Below are positions 33,278 to 41,745 of a DNA stretch of 64,000 nt, piece after piece. The notes beneath the pieces are model-generated. The model had not been told where the DNA came from. It saw only the letters and a program-made list of their open reading frames with translations, and did no database searches. Position numbers and translations under genes: made by a program. How positions within the stretch are numbered: position 1 is the first letter of the stretch; each line of letters begins with the position of its first letter. The stretch comes from Clostridia bacterium (GTDB lineage: Bacteria > Bacillota > Clostridia > Oscillospirales > Acutalibacteraceae): positions 62,001 to 126,000 of the forward strand of contig JAKSQM010000001.1 in assembly GCA_024404115.1 (NCBI GenBank). The letters are read 5' to 3'.

Positions 33278-35005
33278 ATGAAAAAAATTATTGCTATTCT
33301 GCTCAGCGTTGTTATGATTCTTTCATGTGCCAGCGTTGCAGTTTTTGCAGGTGATAACGATTTAGTTATCGCACCCAATCCCACAGTGGATGTTACACCC
33401 GAAACTGTAGCTCAGTTTGCTACAGATCTTCATATCAAAGACATTATCCGTCCGCTGTCTAACATCAGCTTTGCTTCAAAAGATGCTTTTGGCGATTCAA
33501 TGCTCAAGGTTCTTTACGGCATCGCAGATTTCCTTATTGACAACATCGTAAGCGTTCTTAATTTCTTTGTTCCCTCTGTTGAGTTTGTAAACGAAAGCGA
33601 TTATAAAGCAACAAACTTCTACAAAGGAACAGATACATTCCTCGCAAAAGCTGCTGAGGGCGCACAGTGGAGCGTTGGCTATGCAAGCGCATCTTTGCAG
33701 ACAGGCAACGAGCTTGACGGCAAGCATTATGTAGGCGGCAGCCTTTCACTTAATAAGGCAGCTACATCTATTAAAGATGACCAGCGTGTTCGTGTTGTTT
33801 GCCTTGATGACGGCAGCGGCAGAGGCACAGTTGCATTTGCTACTCTTGACGCATTCGGACTTCCTCTTCCTGATGTAAGAGAAATCCGTTCAAGACTTGA
33901 AGAGTTTGCAAAAATCAACAACATTATCAGCATCAACATTTCAGTTCTTCATCAGCATTCATGCGTTGATACCCTTGGTATGAACGGCAACATTCTTGAA
34001 ATGCTTGCAAAGAACCCAATCACAAACATTATCAATTCTCTCACAGGTTCAAATAAAAAGCTTGTAAACGGTCAAAATGAAGAATTTATGGAGAATCTCT
34101 TCACCGTTACTGCAACAGCAATTCGTGAAGCATATGCAGATATGCAGAAGGGCACAATTTATTATTCAGAAATTGATGCCGCAAAGTTCATTCACGATAA
34201 GCGTGAGCCTATGGTTTATGACACTGATATTCACCGCTTCCGCTTTGTTCCTGATGATACAGCAGCTAAAGAAACATGGCTTTGCAACGCAGCTATCCAT
34301 TGCGTAGGTAACGGCGCCGCTGGCACAGATGTTACAGGCGACTATCCTTATTATATGGAGCAGGTAATTAACGAAGCAGGCGCAAACTTTATGCTCATTC
34401 AGGGCGCAGAGCTTGCAATTACCAGCGATAATGACCCTGTTATTGAAAAGTATGGCGATATGGACAGAATCGACAGACTTTGCTATTTCGGTGCAGAGCT
34501 TGGTAAGCTTGTTGTTGAATCAACCGCTGAAGAGTCTGTAGTTGAGCCTGTTCTCAACCTCCGTTTTATGGAATATAAAGTTCCCGTAACAAATCAGATT
34601 CTTATTTTTGCCGCAAAGATGGGTCTTGTAACAAACCTTGCTCTTGAAACAGCAAATGGCATTGAGGTTGTTACAGAAATCGGTTATATGGAGCTTGGCG
34701 ATAAACTTGCAGTTGCAATTATCCCTGGCGAGCTTGAATCAGCAATCGCTTATGGCGGATGCCTTGACGCTTCAAATTCTTACAGAGGCGAGGGCTGGGA
34801 TTATCCCTCAATGCAGGATATCGTAGGCAAAGATAAAGATCTTCTTGTATTTGGTCTTACAAATGACCAGATTGGCTACATCCTTTCTGATAATGACTAT
34901 AGCAGTATCGTTTCAGGCGTAAACGAAGAAATTGTTGCAACAGGCGACAAAGCAGGTTCTTCAACAATCACAGCATTTGAAGAGCTTATCAATTCAATTA
35001 AATAA
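33278..35005 (+). CDS. Secreted neutral/alkaline ceramidase-like hydrolase
   Basis: 575 residues from ATG 33278 (AAAGG upstream), with a clear signal peptide (about 1-24, ending VFAG). The frame is open further upstream to 32870 but that part covers a terminator and the promoter. The domain resembles the N-terminal part of neutral/alkaline non-lysosomal ceramidases: RGTVAFATLDAFGL, then SINISVLHQHSCVD with a His-x-His possibly binding zinc, and later MLIQGAELAIT. Ceramidases split ceramide into sphingosine and fatty acid; in gut Clostridia the substrate could be another lipid or amide. nagB follows 12 bases after the stop. Confidence 0.72.
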   Translation: MKKIIAILLSVVMILSCASVAVFAGDNDLVIAPNPTVDVTPETVAQFATDLHIKDIIRPLSNISFASKDAFGDSMLKVLYGIADFLIDNIVSVLNFFVPSVEFVNESDYKATNFYKGTDTFLAKAAEGAQWSVGYASASLQTGNELDGKHYVGGSLSLNKAATSIKDDQRVRVVCLDDGSGRGTVAFATLDAFGLPLPDVREIRSRLEEFAKINNIISINISVLHQHSCVDTLGMNGNILEMLAKNPITNIINSLTGSNKKLVNGQNEEFMENLFTVTATAIREAYADMQKGTIYYSEIDAAKFIHDKREPMVYDTDIHRFRFVPDDTAAKETWLCNAAIHCVGNGAAGTDVTGDYPYYMEQVINEAGANFMLIQGAELAITSDNDPVIEKYGDMDRIDRLCYFGAELGKLVVESTAEESVVEPVLNLRFMEYKVPVTNQILIFAAKMGLVTNLALETANGIEVVTEIGYMELGDKLAVAIIPGELESAIAYGGCLDASNSYRGEGWDYPSMQDIVGKDKDLLVFGLTNDQIGYILSDNDYSSIVSGVNEEIVATGDKAGSSTITAFEELINSIK

Positions 35006-35017
35006 GAGGACTTAAAA

Positions 35018-35743
35018 ATGGAAGTAAAGATATATGATAATGCGGAAGAAATTGCAGTTGCAGCCGCAAAGCTTTTTGTAGATATTATTAACGAAAAAAA
35101 TGATGCCGTTCTTGGCCTTGCAACAGGTGCTACTCCTGTTCCTACATATGGCAAGCTTATTGAAGCTTACAAAAACGGCGAGGTTAGCTTTGAAAAGGTA
35201 AGAACATTCAACCTTGATGAATATTGCGACCTCCCCAAGGATGACAAAAACAGCTATTACACATTTATGCACGAGCAGCTTTTCAATGCAGTTGATGTTA
35301 AAGAAGAGAATGTAAACTTCCTTGATGGCAACGCAGAGGATTGGGAAGCAGAGAGCAAGCGCTATGCAGAGGCTATGGCTTCTGTTGGCGGAATCGACAT
35401 TCAGCTTCTCGGTATCGGCACAAACGGTCATATCGGCTTCAACGAGCCTGCTGATGCTTTCACAGATGAATCATTCAAAGTTACTCTTACACAGAGCACA
35501 ATCAATTCAAATCAGAAATATTTCGGCGATGTTCCAATGCCCCGCTATGCACTTACAATGGGCATCGGCTCAATTATGAGAGCAAAGAAGATTCTTCTTA
35601 TTGCTACTGGCGAATCAAAGGCAAAGGCTATCGCTGGTATGATTAAGGGCGGCGTTACACCTCAGCTTCCTGCATCTGTTCTTAACGAGCATCAGGACGC
35701 AATCATCATGCTTGATAAGGCTGCTGCAAGCCTTCTTGACTAA
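35018..35743 (+). CDS. nagB: Glucosamine-6-phosphate deaminase
   Basis: Converts glucosamine 6-phosphate to fructose 6-phosphate and ammonia. 241 residues with LATGATPVPTY, FNLDEYCDLP, GIGTNGHIGFNEPAD (active-site loop) and a C-terminal KGGVTPQLPAS. AGAGGA before the ATG. It lies between the ceramidase-like and sugar isomerase genes. nagA is not in the window. Confidence 0.95.
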   Translation: MEVKIYDNAEEIAVAAAKLFVDIINEKNDAVLGLATGATPVPTYGKLIEAYKNGEVSFEKVRTFNLDEYCDLPKDDKNSYYTFMHEQLFNAVDVKEENVNFLDGNAEDWEAESKRYAEAMASVGGIDIQLLGIGTNGHIGFNEPADAFTDESFKVTLTQSTINSNQKYFGDVPMPRYALTMGIGSIMRAKKILLIATGESKAKAIAGMIKGGVTPQLPASVLNEHQDAIIMLDKAAASLLD

Positions 35744-35755
35744 AGGGGAGTTATT

Positions 35756-36493
35756 ATGAATTACGGTTTACAGCTCTATTCTCTCAGAGATATTACAGGC
35801 GAAAACATGGCTCTTGCTCTTTCTGAAACAGCAAAAATGGGCTATTCTTTTGTTGAATTCGCAGGCTTCGGCGGTCATACTGCTGAAGAAATCAAGGCTA
35901 TGCTTGATGAAAACGGACTTGTTGCCGCTGGCACACACACTCATCTTGACGAGCTTGATGAGGAGCATATTGACGAAACAATCGCATATCACAAGGCTAT
36001 CGGCTGCGATAACATCATTGTTCCTGGTGCTGATGTTTCAACAAAAGAGGAAATCGACCTTTTCCTTGAGCAGATGAATTATGCAGAGAAAAAGCTCTCT
36101 GCCGCAGGCATTAAGCTTGGCTATCACAACCACGACCGTGAGTTTAAGCCAAACAAAGACGGTCTTGTTCCCGAATACGAAATCCTTGAGCGCAGTGAAA
36201 TCACCCTTGAGGTTGATACATACTGGGCATTCAACGCTGGTGTTGACGCTGTTGAGTTCCTTGAAAAGTATAAGGACAGAATCAGACTTATCCACCTTAA
36301 AGACGGACTTAAAGGCGGTATAGGCAAATCTCTTGGTCAGGGCGAAGCAAAGCCTGCTGAGGTTCGCAAAAAAGCTCTTGAGTTAGGCTTCAAGATTATC
36401 GTTGAAAGCGAAGGTCTTGACCCCACAGGTCTTGAAGAGGTTGGCAGATGTGCTGATTTCCTTAAAGCTGAGGACGCAAAAGAGGGTAAATAA
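35756..36493 (+). CDS. Sugar phosphate isomerase/epimerase (xylose isomerase-like TIM barrel)
   Basis: 245 residues of the AP-endonuclease-2 / xylose isomerase-like TIM-barrel superfamily. Metal-site residues fit: THTHLDEL, YHNHDREF, LEVDTYWAF, LIHLKDG and VESEG. The exact sugar is not evident. 12 bases after nagB, and its TAA overlaps the next ATG (TAATG), so it belongs to the ceramidase-nagB operon. Confidence 0.85.
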   Translation: MNYGLQLYSLRDITGENMALALSETAKMGYSFVEFAGFGGHTAEEIKAMLDENGLVAAGTHTHLDELDEEHIDETIAYHKAIGCDNIIVPGADVSTKEEIDLFLEQMNYAEKKLSAAGIKLGYHNHDREFKPNKDGLVPEYEILERSEITLEVDTYWAFNAGVDAVEFLEKYKDRIRLIHLKDGLKGGIGKSLGQGEAKPAEVRKKALELGFKIIVESEGLDPTGLEEVGRCADFLKAEDAKEGK

Positions 36494-36828
36494 TGTTACA
36501 CTTTATGAGATTGTACCATGACCCTTTCACCAAAATAAAGGCAGGCACTAAAACAATTGAAATCCGCCTTTATGATGAAAAAAGACAGCTGGTCAATATT
36601 GGTGATGAAATTCAGTTCACCGATGTTACAAATGGCGAGGTTATTCTCTGCAAGGTGAAAAATATTTATAAATATCCCGATTTTGAGGCACTTTATAAAA
36701 ATTACCCCAAGCTTTCTTTAGGCTATGCAGATGATGAGGATGCCGACCCTGAGGATATGAGCAAATATTACTCCAAAGAGAATATTGCAAAATACGGTGC
36801 AGTGGGCATTGAAATTTCAATAAACTAA
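36493..36828 (+). CDS. ASCH domain protein
   Basis: 111 residues forming one ASCH domain, an RNA-binding fold related to PUA. It shows the conserved start with the KAGTKTIEIRLYDEKRQ segment (G-x-K-x-x-E-x-R), GDEIQF, and CKVKNIYKYPDFEALY. Some ASCH proteins hydrolyse modified cytidines; no evidence decides here. Translationally coupled to the isomerase gene; last gene of the operon. Confidence 0.85.
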   Translation: MLHFMRLYHDPFTKIKAGTKTIEIRLYDEKRQLVNIGDEIQFTDVTNGEVILCKVKNIYKYPDFEALYKNYPKLSLGYADDEDADPEDMSKYYSKENIAKYGAVGIEISIN

Positions 36829-36832
36829 AATA

Positions 36833-36872
36833 AAAATGGTTATGAGAAACAAAAGAATCTCATAACCATTTT
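36833..36872. terminator. Bidirectional intrinsic terminator
   Basis: A perfect 15-bp stem, 36833-36847 (AAAATGGTTATGAGA) with 36858-36872, between the converging ASCH and glycerophosphodiesterase genes. Confidence 0.88.
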
Positions 36873-36887
36873 GTTTTGTCTTTTTTA

Positions 36888-37649
36888 TTAAAGCAGTCCG
36901 TTCTCACTGAGAACTTTTTTTGTGTAGTCTGGCACATCGGTGATAAGTCCGTCAACACCCATTTGTGCAAGGCGGATAATATCCTTTTCTTTGTTTACTG
37001 TCCACACATTAACCTTAATGCCCTTTGCGTGTGCATCGTCAACATATTTCTGATTAACATAAATCAGCTGAGGGTGCAAAGCGCAGCAGCCAAGCTCACG
37101 GGCAAAATCTGCCGCTCTGAACATCATGCGGTATGTTTCTTTTTTATCTGCACTGTAAAGATATGCGGTGGGGCAGGCTCTGTCGACCTTTTTAGCTTCA
37201 ACAAGCATATGAGAGCTGAAAGAAGAAATCAACAGTTTGTCAAAAAGTCCATGCTCCTTAACCATATCAATTGTCTTTTTAACAACGCTCACATCATGCT
37301 CAAGGGATGGCTTAATTTCAATGTTGAGGGTGCTCATATCCTGATTTTCACAAAGAGAAAGCAGCTCGTCAAGTGATGGGGCTTTTGTGCCCTCAAAATC
37401 ATAGCTGAAATAAGAGCCGAAATCGAACTGTTTAAAAACATCAAAGTTCATTTCTCTGATTGCGCCTCTGCCGTTTGAGGTTTTGTCTATAGTGTAGTTG
37501 TGGCAGATAACAGGCACTCCGTCAGCGGTAAGATGAACATCTGTTTCAATTCCGTCAACGCCGATTTCAAATGATCTTTTAAAGGCGGGGAGAGTGTTTT
37601 GCGGAGCCTCTCTGTTGGCTCCTCTGTGAGAAATAATTTTAACTGACAT
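36888..37649 (-). CDS. Glycerophosphodiester phosphodiesterase
   Basis: Cytosolic GDPD-family enzyme (253 residues, no signal peptide, UgpQ-like) that releases glycerol 3-phosphate from deacylated phospholipids. Catalytic His-Arg in SHRGANREAPQNT, metal ligands in GIETDVHLTADG and the second His in VICHN; later NIEIKP and GVDGLITDVPD. GGAGCGATG region before the ATG at 37649. Confidence 0.93.
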   Translation of the reverse strand: MSVKIISHRGANREAPQNTLPAFKRSFEIGVDGIETDVHLTADGVPVICHNYTIDKTSNGRGAIREMNFDVFKQFDFGSYFSYDFEGTKAPSLDELLSLCENQDMSTLNIEIKPSLEHDVSVVKKTIDMVKEHGLFDKLLISSFSSHMLVEAKKVDRACPTAYLYSADKKETYRMMFRAADFARELGCCALHPQLIYVNQKYVDDAHAKGIKVNVWTVNKEKDIIRLAQMGVDGLITDVPDYTKKVLSENGLL

Positions 37650-37672
37650 ACATCATCGCTCCTTTTGGCATA

Positions 37673-37701
37673 AGAATACATCAATTTTATAAATAAGTCA
37701 A
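37673..37701 (-). promoter_or_regulatory. Promoter of the glycerophosphodiesterase gene
   Basis: On the minus strand TTGACT (37701-37696) and TATTCT (37678-37673), spacer 17 bp. Confidence 0.5.
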
Positions 37702-37714
37702 TAGTAAAGGAAAA

Positions 37715-37735
37715 CACCCTGTCTTAGACAGGGTG
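37715..37735 (-). terminator. Terminator of the sigma factor/zinc-ribbon transcript
   Basis: CACCCTGTC pairs with GACAGGGTG around a 3-nt loop; on the minus strand TTTTCC follows. Confidence 0.75.
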
Positions 37736-37775
37736 GGGCAAAATTAAATATTATTAAGTTGTTAAGTAATTTTAA

Positions 37776-38054
37776 TTATGCTTCTTCCTTCATCTTTGCG
37801 AAGCACTCGCTGCAATAAACAGGACGATCTTCACGGGGGCGGAATGGAACTTTTGCAGGGCCGCCGCATTTTGCGCAAGTAGCTTCAAACATTTCACGCT
37901 CTCCACGGGTTGCGTTCTTGCGTGCATCACGGCAAGCTTTACAACGCTGAGGCTCGTTTACAAAGCCTTTTTCCGCGTAGAATTCCTGTTCTCCAGCAGT
38001 GAATACAAATTCATTACCGCATTCTTTACAGGTGAGTGTTTTGTCTTCGTACAT
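37776..38054 (-). CDS. Zinc-ribbon protein (zf-trcl type)
   Basis: 92 residues from ATG 38054 with GAGGTAA upstream. It has two zinc ribbons: CKECGNEFVFTAGEQEFYAEKGF with CKAC further on, and CAKCGG with CSEC. The first part matches the short probable zinc-ribbon domain (PF13451) found next to regulators in Clostridia. DNA or protein binding is possible; the role is unknown. It lies 89 bases downstream of the sigma factor and ends at a terminator. Confidence 0.85.
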   Translation of the reverse strand: MYEDKTLTCKECGNEFVFTAGEQEFYAEKGFVNEPQRCKACRDARKNATRGEREMFEATCAKCGGPAKVPFRPREDRPVYCSECFAKMKEEA

Positions 38055-38143
38055 AATGTTTACCTCGCTTATATAATTTACGCCCCGTGCGGATTTGCAC
38101 CGCGGCTTTTCAGCTCCTCTTGGATGGGACATATTCTCTGTTA

Positions 38144-38716
38144 TCAAGAACCGATTTCCGCCTTTATTTTTTGGCGGGCACGGCTCAAAGCATTGCCAAC
38201 TGCTCGGGTATTTATAGCAAGCTTTTGTGAAATTTGCTCATAACTGTTGTCTGCAATATGAAGAAGCAAAACATCCCTTTCAAGGTCTGTCAGCTTCGTG
38301 TCAATACATTTTTTTATATTTTCAACGCTTTCTTCCATTGAAACAACAGATTCGGGGTTGCCGGAATTGCCTGATACGGAATATTGAATCTCTTCGAGAG
38401 GAACATAGGCGTTGTTAGACTGGCGTTTTTCACGGCCGTTATCTCTTACAACAGAAAGGATTCTGTTTGAGATACATTTTTGCGCATATGTTGAAAACTT
38501 TATTCCCTTTGATGCGTCAAAACTGAAAATTGCGTTTATGGCGCCGATAAGACCTTCCTGAATAAGGTCAGAACGGGTTATTGTTCCATCGCCCGCATTC
38601 AGTGTGGCGGTAACCTCAACACCTGGCATAACAGAAGCTATAAGAAAAGACATTGCTTTTTCATCGCCTGCAACAGCGGCGGCTACAGCTTCGTTGTCAT
38701 TTCTATAATCAGGCAT
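38144..38716 (-). CDS. RNA polymerase sigma factor, sigma-70 family (SigH-like)
   Basis: 190 residues from ATG 38716 (TGAGGTG 4-5 bases upstream; longer in-frame starts are less supported). Region 2 is recognisable (DLIQEGLIGAINAIFSFD, KFSTYAQKCISNRI) as is region 4 with a helix-turn-helix (LTDLERDVLLLHIADNSYEQIS, NTRAVGNALSRARQKI). The lack of region 3 and the sequence of region 2 resemble SigH-type sigma factors rather than ECF types. The gene has its own strong vegetative promoter; no anti-sigma gene is adjacent. Confidence 0.85.
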   Translation of the reverse strand: MPDYRNDNEAVAAAVAGDEKAMSFLIASVMPGVEVTATLNAGDGTITRSDLIQEGLIGAINAIFSFDASKGIKFSTYAQKCISNRILSVVRDNGREKRQSNNAYVPLEEIQYSVSGNSGNPESVVSMEESVENIKKCIDTKLTDLERDVLLLHIADNSYEQISQKLAINTRAVGNALSRARQKIKAEIGS

Positions 38717-38746
38717 TGTGCACCTCACCAACAGCATCATAAAAGA

Positions 38747-38775
38747 ATAATATATCAAATTATATTCATTGTCAA
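38747..38775 (-). promoter_or_regulatory. Promoter of the sigma factor gene
   Basis: On the minus strand TTGACA (38775-38770) and TATTAT (38752-38747), spacer 17 bp. Confidence 0.8.
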
Positions 38776-38936
38776 TACTTTATCAAAAACTTTACTAAGT
38801 TTAGATTATATTACAAAAGACAGCTGGCAGTTTTGGTTAATATTTACCATATTTTAAGGCAAATTTTAAGTTATTTTAAACTAATTCTAACATAATTTTG
38901 CGGTTTACTGTGTTAAAAAGTAAAAAAACAAGGGCA

Positions 38937-38965
38937 TTGTAATTCATAAAAAAATGGTGTATAAT
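38937..38965 (+). promoter_or_regulatory. Promoter of truB
   Basis: TTGTAA at 38937-38942 and TATAAT at 38960-38965, spacer 17 bp, 31 bases before the start codon. Confidence 0.7.
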
Positions 38966-38996
38966 ATTCATCAGAAATTGAGAAACAGGTGAGAGA

Positions 38997-39890
38997 ATGA
39001 CAGGCTTTATCTGCATAAACAAGCCGCAGGGCATAACATCTTTTATAACAGCAAACAGGGTCAGACGAATAGCGTCTGTAAAAAAAACAGGTCATACAGG
39101 CACCCTTGACCCCATGGCAACAGGGGTTTTGCCTGTGATGCTTGGGGGCGCAACAAAGTTTGCCGATTTCATTCCGTCCAGCGGTAAGGCGTATATTGCC
39201 GATATTCTGCTTGGTGTTGAAACAGATACATACGATGTTACAGGAACAGTGCTTCAGGAAAAAGAAGTTAATGTTACTTCTGAAGAATTTAAGCATGCGG
39301 TTGAAGCTTTCACAGGCGAAATTCAGCAGGTGCCGCCAATGTATTCTGCTATATCGCAGAACGGTGTGCGACTTTATCAGCTTGCACGCAAAGGCGTTGA
39401 GGTTGAAAGAGAAAAGCGTAATGTAACAATCTATTCCGCAGAGATTCTTGAAAAGAAAGCGGATAATCTTTACAGCGTGCTGTTTTCGTGCAGTGCAGGC
39501 ACATATATCCGCTCCCTTGCATTTGATATTGGCAGATTTTTAGGTTGCGGAGCCTGCCTTAAAAGCCTTCAGCGCACATACTCAAACGGATTTTCTATTG
39601 AGGATGCCATAACCCTTGAAGAAGCCGCCGCACTTGCAGAAGAGGGTAAACTGGAAGAGAAAATAATCCCTGTTGAAAAGGTGATGGAGGTTTATCCCGA
39701 AGTTACTGTCAGCGAAGCGCAGGCAAAGCGATTCAAAAACGGTGGTGCGCTTGCGTTAAATCGAATTAAAGGCTTTTCGGGCAGCGGACTTTTCAGAGTG
39801 TATTCCCCCGAAAAAGAATTTTTAGGTCTTGGCAAAACAAACGAAGAAACAAAAGAGCTTGACATTGCAAGGCTTTATATTGAGGTATAA
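38997..39890 (+). CDS. truB: tRNA pseudouridine(55) synthase
   Basis: Makes pseudouridine 55 in the T-loop of tRNAs. 297 residues. Catalytic Asp38 in GHTGTLDPMATG, then GGATKFADF, PPMYSA, VRLYQLAR and SAGTYIRSLAFDIG. ATG 38997 follows AGGTGAGAG. The gene stands alone here, not in the usual rbfA-truB-ribF order. A hairpin follows directly. Confidence 0.95.
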   Translation: MTGFICINKPQGITSFITANRVRRIASVKKTGHTGTLDPMATGVLPVMLGGATKFADFIPSSGKAYIADILLGVETDTYDVTGTVLQEKEVNVTSEEFKHAVEAFTGEIQQVPPMYSAISQNGVRLYQLARKGVEVEREKRNVTIYSAEILEKKADNLYSVLFSCSAGTYIRSLAFDIGRFLGCGACLKSLQRTYSNGFSIEDAITLEEAAALAEEGKLEEKIIPVEKVMEVYPEVTVSEAQAKRFKNGGALALNRIKGFSGSGLFRVYSPEKEFLGLGKTNEETKELDIARLYIEV

Positions 39891-39896
39891 CAAAAC

Positions 39897-39920
39897 GGGA
39901 CTGTCGCAAATGACAGTCCC
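39897..39920 (+). terminator. truB terminator hairpin (interrupted after its 3' arm)
   Basis: GGGACTGTC at 39897-39905 pairs perfectly with GACAGTCCC at 39912-39920. The expected T-rich tail is not here but follows a second copy of the 3' arm at 40769, 850 bases away (see direct repeat). Confidence 0.7.
39906..39920 (+). repeat. 15-bp direct repeat, left copy
   Basis: GCAAATGACAGTCCC, identical to 40754-40768. The pair flanks a block of 833 bases holding the DUF4304 gene. Confidence 0.75.
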
Positions 39921-39945
39921 CATAAGGTTTTTTGATAAAGCAAAA

Positions 39946-39977
39946 CCGCCGAAAAGGAGTTCGTTTCCTTTCGGCGG
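39946..39977 (-). terminator. Terminator of the DUF4304 gene
   Basis: CCGCCGAAAAGG (39946-39957) pairs with CCTTTCGGCGG (39967-39977) with one bulged A; the minus-strand tail is TTTTGCTTT, and the plus strand has ATTTTTT. Confidence 0.7.
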
Positions 39978-40004
39978 GTAATTTTTTACCTGATAAACTG
40001 GGAT

Positions 40005-40655
40005 TTAACAATTAAAAAAGCCGAGTTCGCCTTTAAGTTCATTTAGGTAATCAATATGTCCCGGGCATCGTTTGCAGTTTTGTAAGGCAATATTATAGTA
40101 TTCATCAAACAATTCTTTTGCTTTCTGTAAATCATTCAGATGCCCGTATATCATGGCTTCTTCCAACAAGATTAAATGACTATTCATTGTATCAAACCAC
40201 GGATATTCTCTCCGATACTTTAAGATGGCTTCTCTGCTTGATAAAAGATTAAACACAGGTAGCACATCATGCTCAATTTCATGAACAATATCGTCACATA
40301 TTTTATTGACATCTTTTTCAAGATTGTAAACCTTTTCACCATTTGTTTTTTTGGTTTTTACGATTCCCAACCTTGTTCGCAGATTGCACTCATATTCATG
40401 ATAATAGGTTTTATCGTTTGCAATGTGAAACTGTCTCTCAAAGCACTCCGGAATTCTGATTCCGATATTGACAGACAATAAATGCGTGGTATTTAGATAA
40501 GCCTGACCACATTGAAAATTTATGACTTGAGAAATATCCTCCGACACAAATCTATGTAAAGTGCGTCCGTGCTTTGTAAATCCTAATGGCTTCACAATCC
40601 TATACACTTCAGATTCAATATAGTTTATCTGTTGTGTTACGAAATTTTTTTCCAT
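40005..40655 (-). CDS. DUF4304 domain-containing protein (likely acquired)
   Basis: 216 residues, cytosolic. The N-terminal half resembles DUF4304 (VYRIVKPLGFTKHGRTLHRF; later an LSVNIGI strand). Relatives of this domain are often found near polymorphic toxin genes as presumed immunity proteins, but none is adjacent and the role is unproven. Codon use is more AT-rich than in the neighbours (many TTA, ATA and AGG-type codons), and the gene is flanked by the 15-bp direct repeat, both pointing to transfer. AGAGGTG precedes ATG 40655. The C-terminal third is helical with a TPR-like stretch (MIYGHLNDLQKAKELFDEYY). Confidence 0.7.
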   Translation of the reverse strand: MEKNFVTQQINYIESEVYRIVKPLGFTKHGRTLHRFVSEDISQVINFQCGQAYLNTTHLLSVNIGIRIPECFERQFHIANDKTYYHEYECNLRTRLGIVKTKKTNGEKVYNLEKDVNKICDDIVHEIEHDVLPVFNLLSSREAILKYRREYPWFDTMNSHLILLEEAMIYGHLNDLQKAKELFDEYYNIALQNCKRCPGHIDYLNELKGELGFFNC

Positions 40656-40753
40656 TATTCACCTCTGCAAATTCTGATTTGTCTGCATTTGTAACAAGCA
40701 TCGGATTTTGCCATACAAAGTCCGTATCCTAAAAACATCCGTATCACACGCCA

Positions 40754-40768
40754 GCAAATGACAGTCCC
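40754..40768 (+). repeat. 15-bp direct repeat, right copy
   Basis: GCAAATGACAGTCCC, followed by TCATTTTTATATTT, which is the T-tail missing from the hairpin at 39897-39920. On the minus strand this end lies just after the sialidase-like stop. Confidence 0.75.
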
Positions 40769-40774
40769 TCATTT

Positions 40775-41734
40775 TTATATTTCAAAAATTCTAAACATTA
40801 TGTTCTTTCTGTAGTGCGTATATGTGGTGTAAATATATTTGTCATCACAAATAATTGCAGGGTATGAAAACTCAGCGTCGGTGTCCTCATCTTTTTCGAT
40901 GATAGTGCAGGGCGACCAGCTTTTGCCGTTATCATTGCTTTCTGCAAAGGCGATAATATTTCTGTCGCCCCAATCCTCTGGAATAGGATTATGAATAACA
41001 ACGATTCTGCCGTCGTTGAGCTTCACGCAGTCAATACCGCTGTTGTTATTGAAAAGCTCCGTTTTCTTTGCAGGGGACCAGCTTTTTCCGCCGTCAGCAG
41101 ATTCACTTATCATAATTCGACTTTCTGTTGAGCGGGTGAGCATATAAATTTTGTCGCCATCCTCCCACAAGGTTGGCTGAATGATGCCCTTGCCCTTTGC
41201 TTTAAGATGACAAAATGGAACATCCTTGCTTCGCTCCCATGTTTTGCCGCCATCAGCTGAAATATCTGTGAAGCAATCCCAATGAATGGATGTTTCAATT
41301 GAAGCAGGAGCGCAGATTCTGCCGTCTGCAAGGCGGATAGCTTTATTTTTAACAGGACCTCTGCCGCCTTTATCACCCTCAACAAGCTCAACAGGCTCGC
41401 TCCATGTTTTGCCGTTGTCAAAGGATTCTATAAGCATAGTTCTCCATTTCGGGATAGGCTTGCCCATTTTATAAAACAGCATAATTTTGCCGTCATATTC
41501 AAAAAGAACGGGATTCCAGCAAGGCTCTTCATGACCCTCTGCCACAATGTGCGGAACGCTCCATTTGCCGTTTGAAAATTCAGAAAGCCAGATTTTTACA
41601 TCGTCCTTGCCCTCTTTGCTTCCTCCAAAGAAAGCACAAAGGAACTGGTTTTCTCCAATTTTAAGGATTGTTGAAGCGTGAACTTCTTTAATAAATCCCT
41701 CTTCAAAAATTTTTGTGCTGAAAATTTCTTTCAT
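40775..41734 (-). CDS. Sialidase-like BNR-repeat protein
   Basis: 319 residues without signal peptide, so intracellular. It has four Asp-box repeats (SFDNGKTWSEP, SADGGKTWERS, SADGGKSWSPA, SNDNGKSWSPC) of a six-bladed propeller like that of GH33 exo-alpha-sialidases (BNR_2). The substrate could be sialic acid or a related sugar; the catalytic Tyr/Glu pair cannot be fixed by eye. AAGGTGAG before ATG 41734. Last gene of the FHA-proB-proA operon, 11 bases after the preceding gene. Confidence 0.82.
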   Translation of the reverse strand: MKEIFSTKIFEEGFIKEVHASTILKIGENQFLCAFFGGSKEGKDDVKIWLSEFSNGKWSVPHIVAEGHEEPCWNPVLFEYDGKIMLFYKMGKPIPKWRTMLIESFDNGKTWSEPVELVEGDKGGRGPVKNKAIRLADGRICAPASIETSIHWDCFTDISADGGKTWERSKDVPFCHLKAKGKGIIQPTLWEDGDKIYMLTRSTESRIMISESADGGKSWSPAKKTELFNNNSGIDCVKLNDGRIVVIHNPIPEDWGDRNIIAFAESNDNGKSWSPCTIIEKDEDTDAEFSYPAIICDDKYIYTTYTHYRKNIMFRIFEI

Positions 41735-41745
41735 AAACTCACCTT

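Noticed and set aside
38060..38140. GC-rich stretch with small inverted repeats between the sigma and zinc-ribbon genes
   Set aside because: The best stem is only about 4-5 bp; no known RNA family was recognised.
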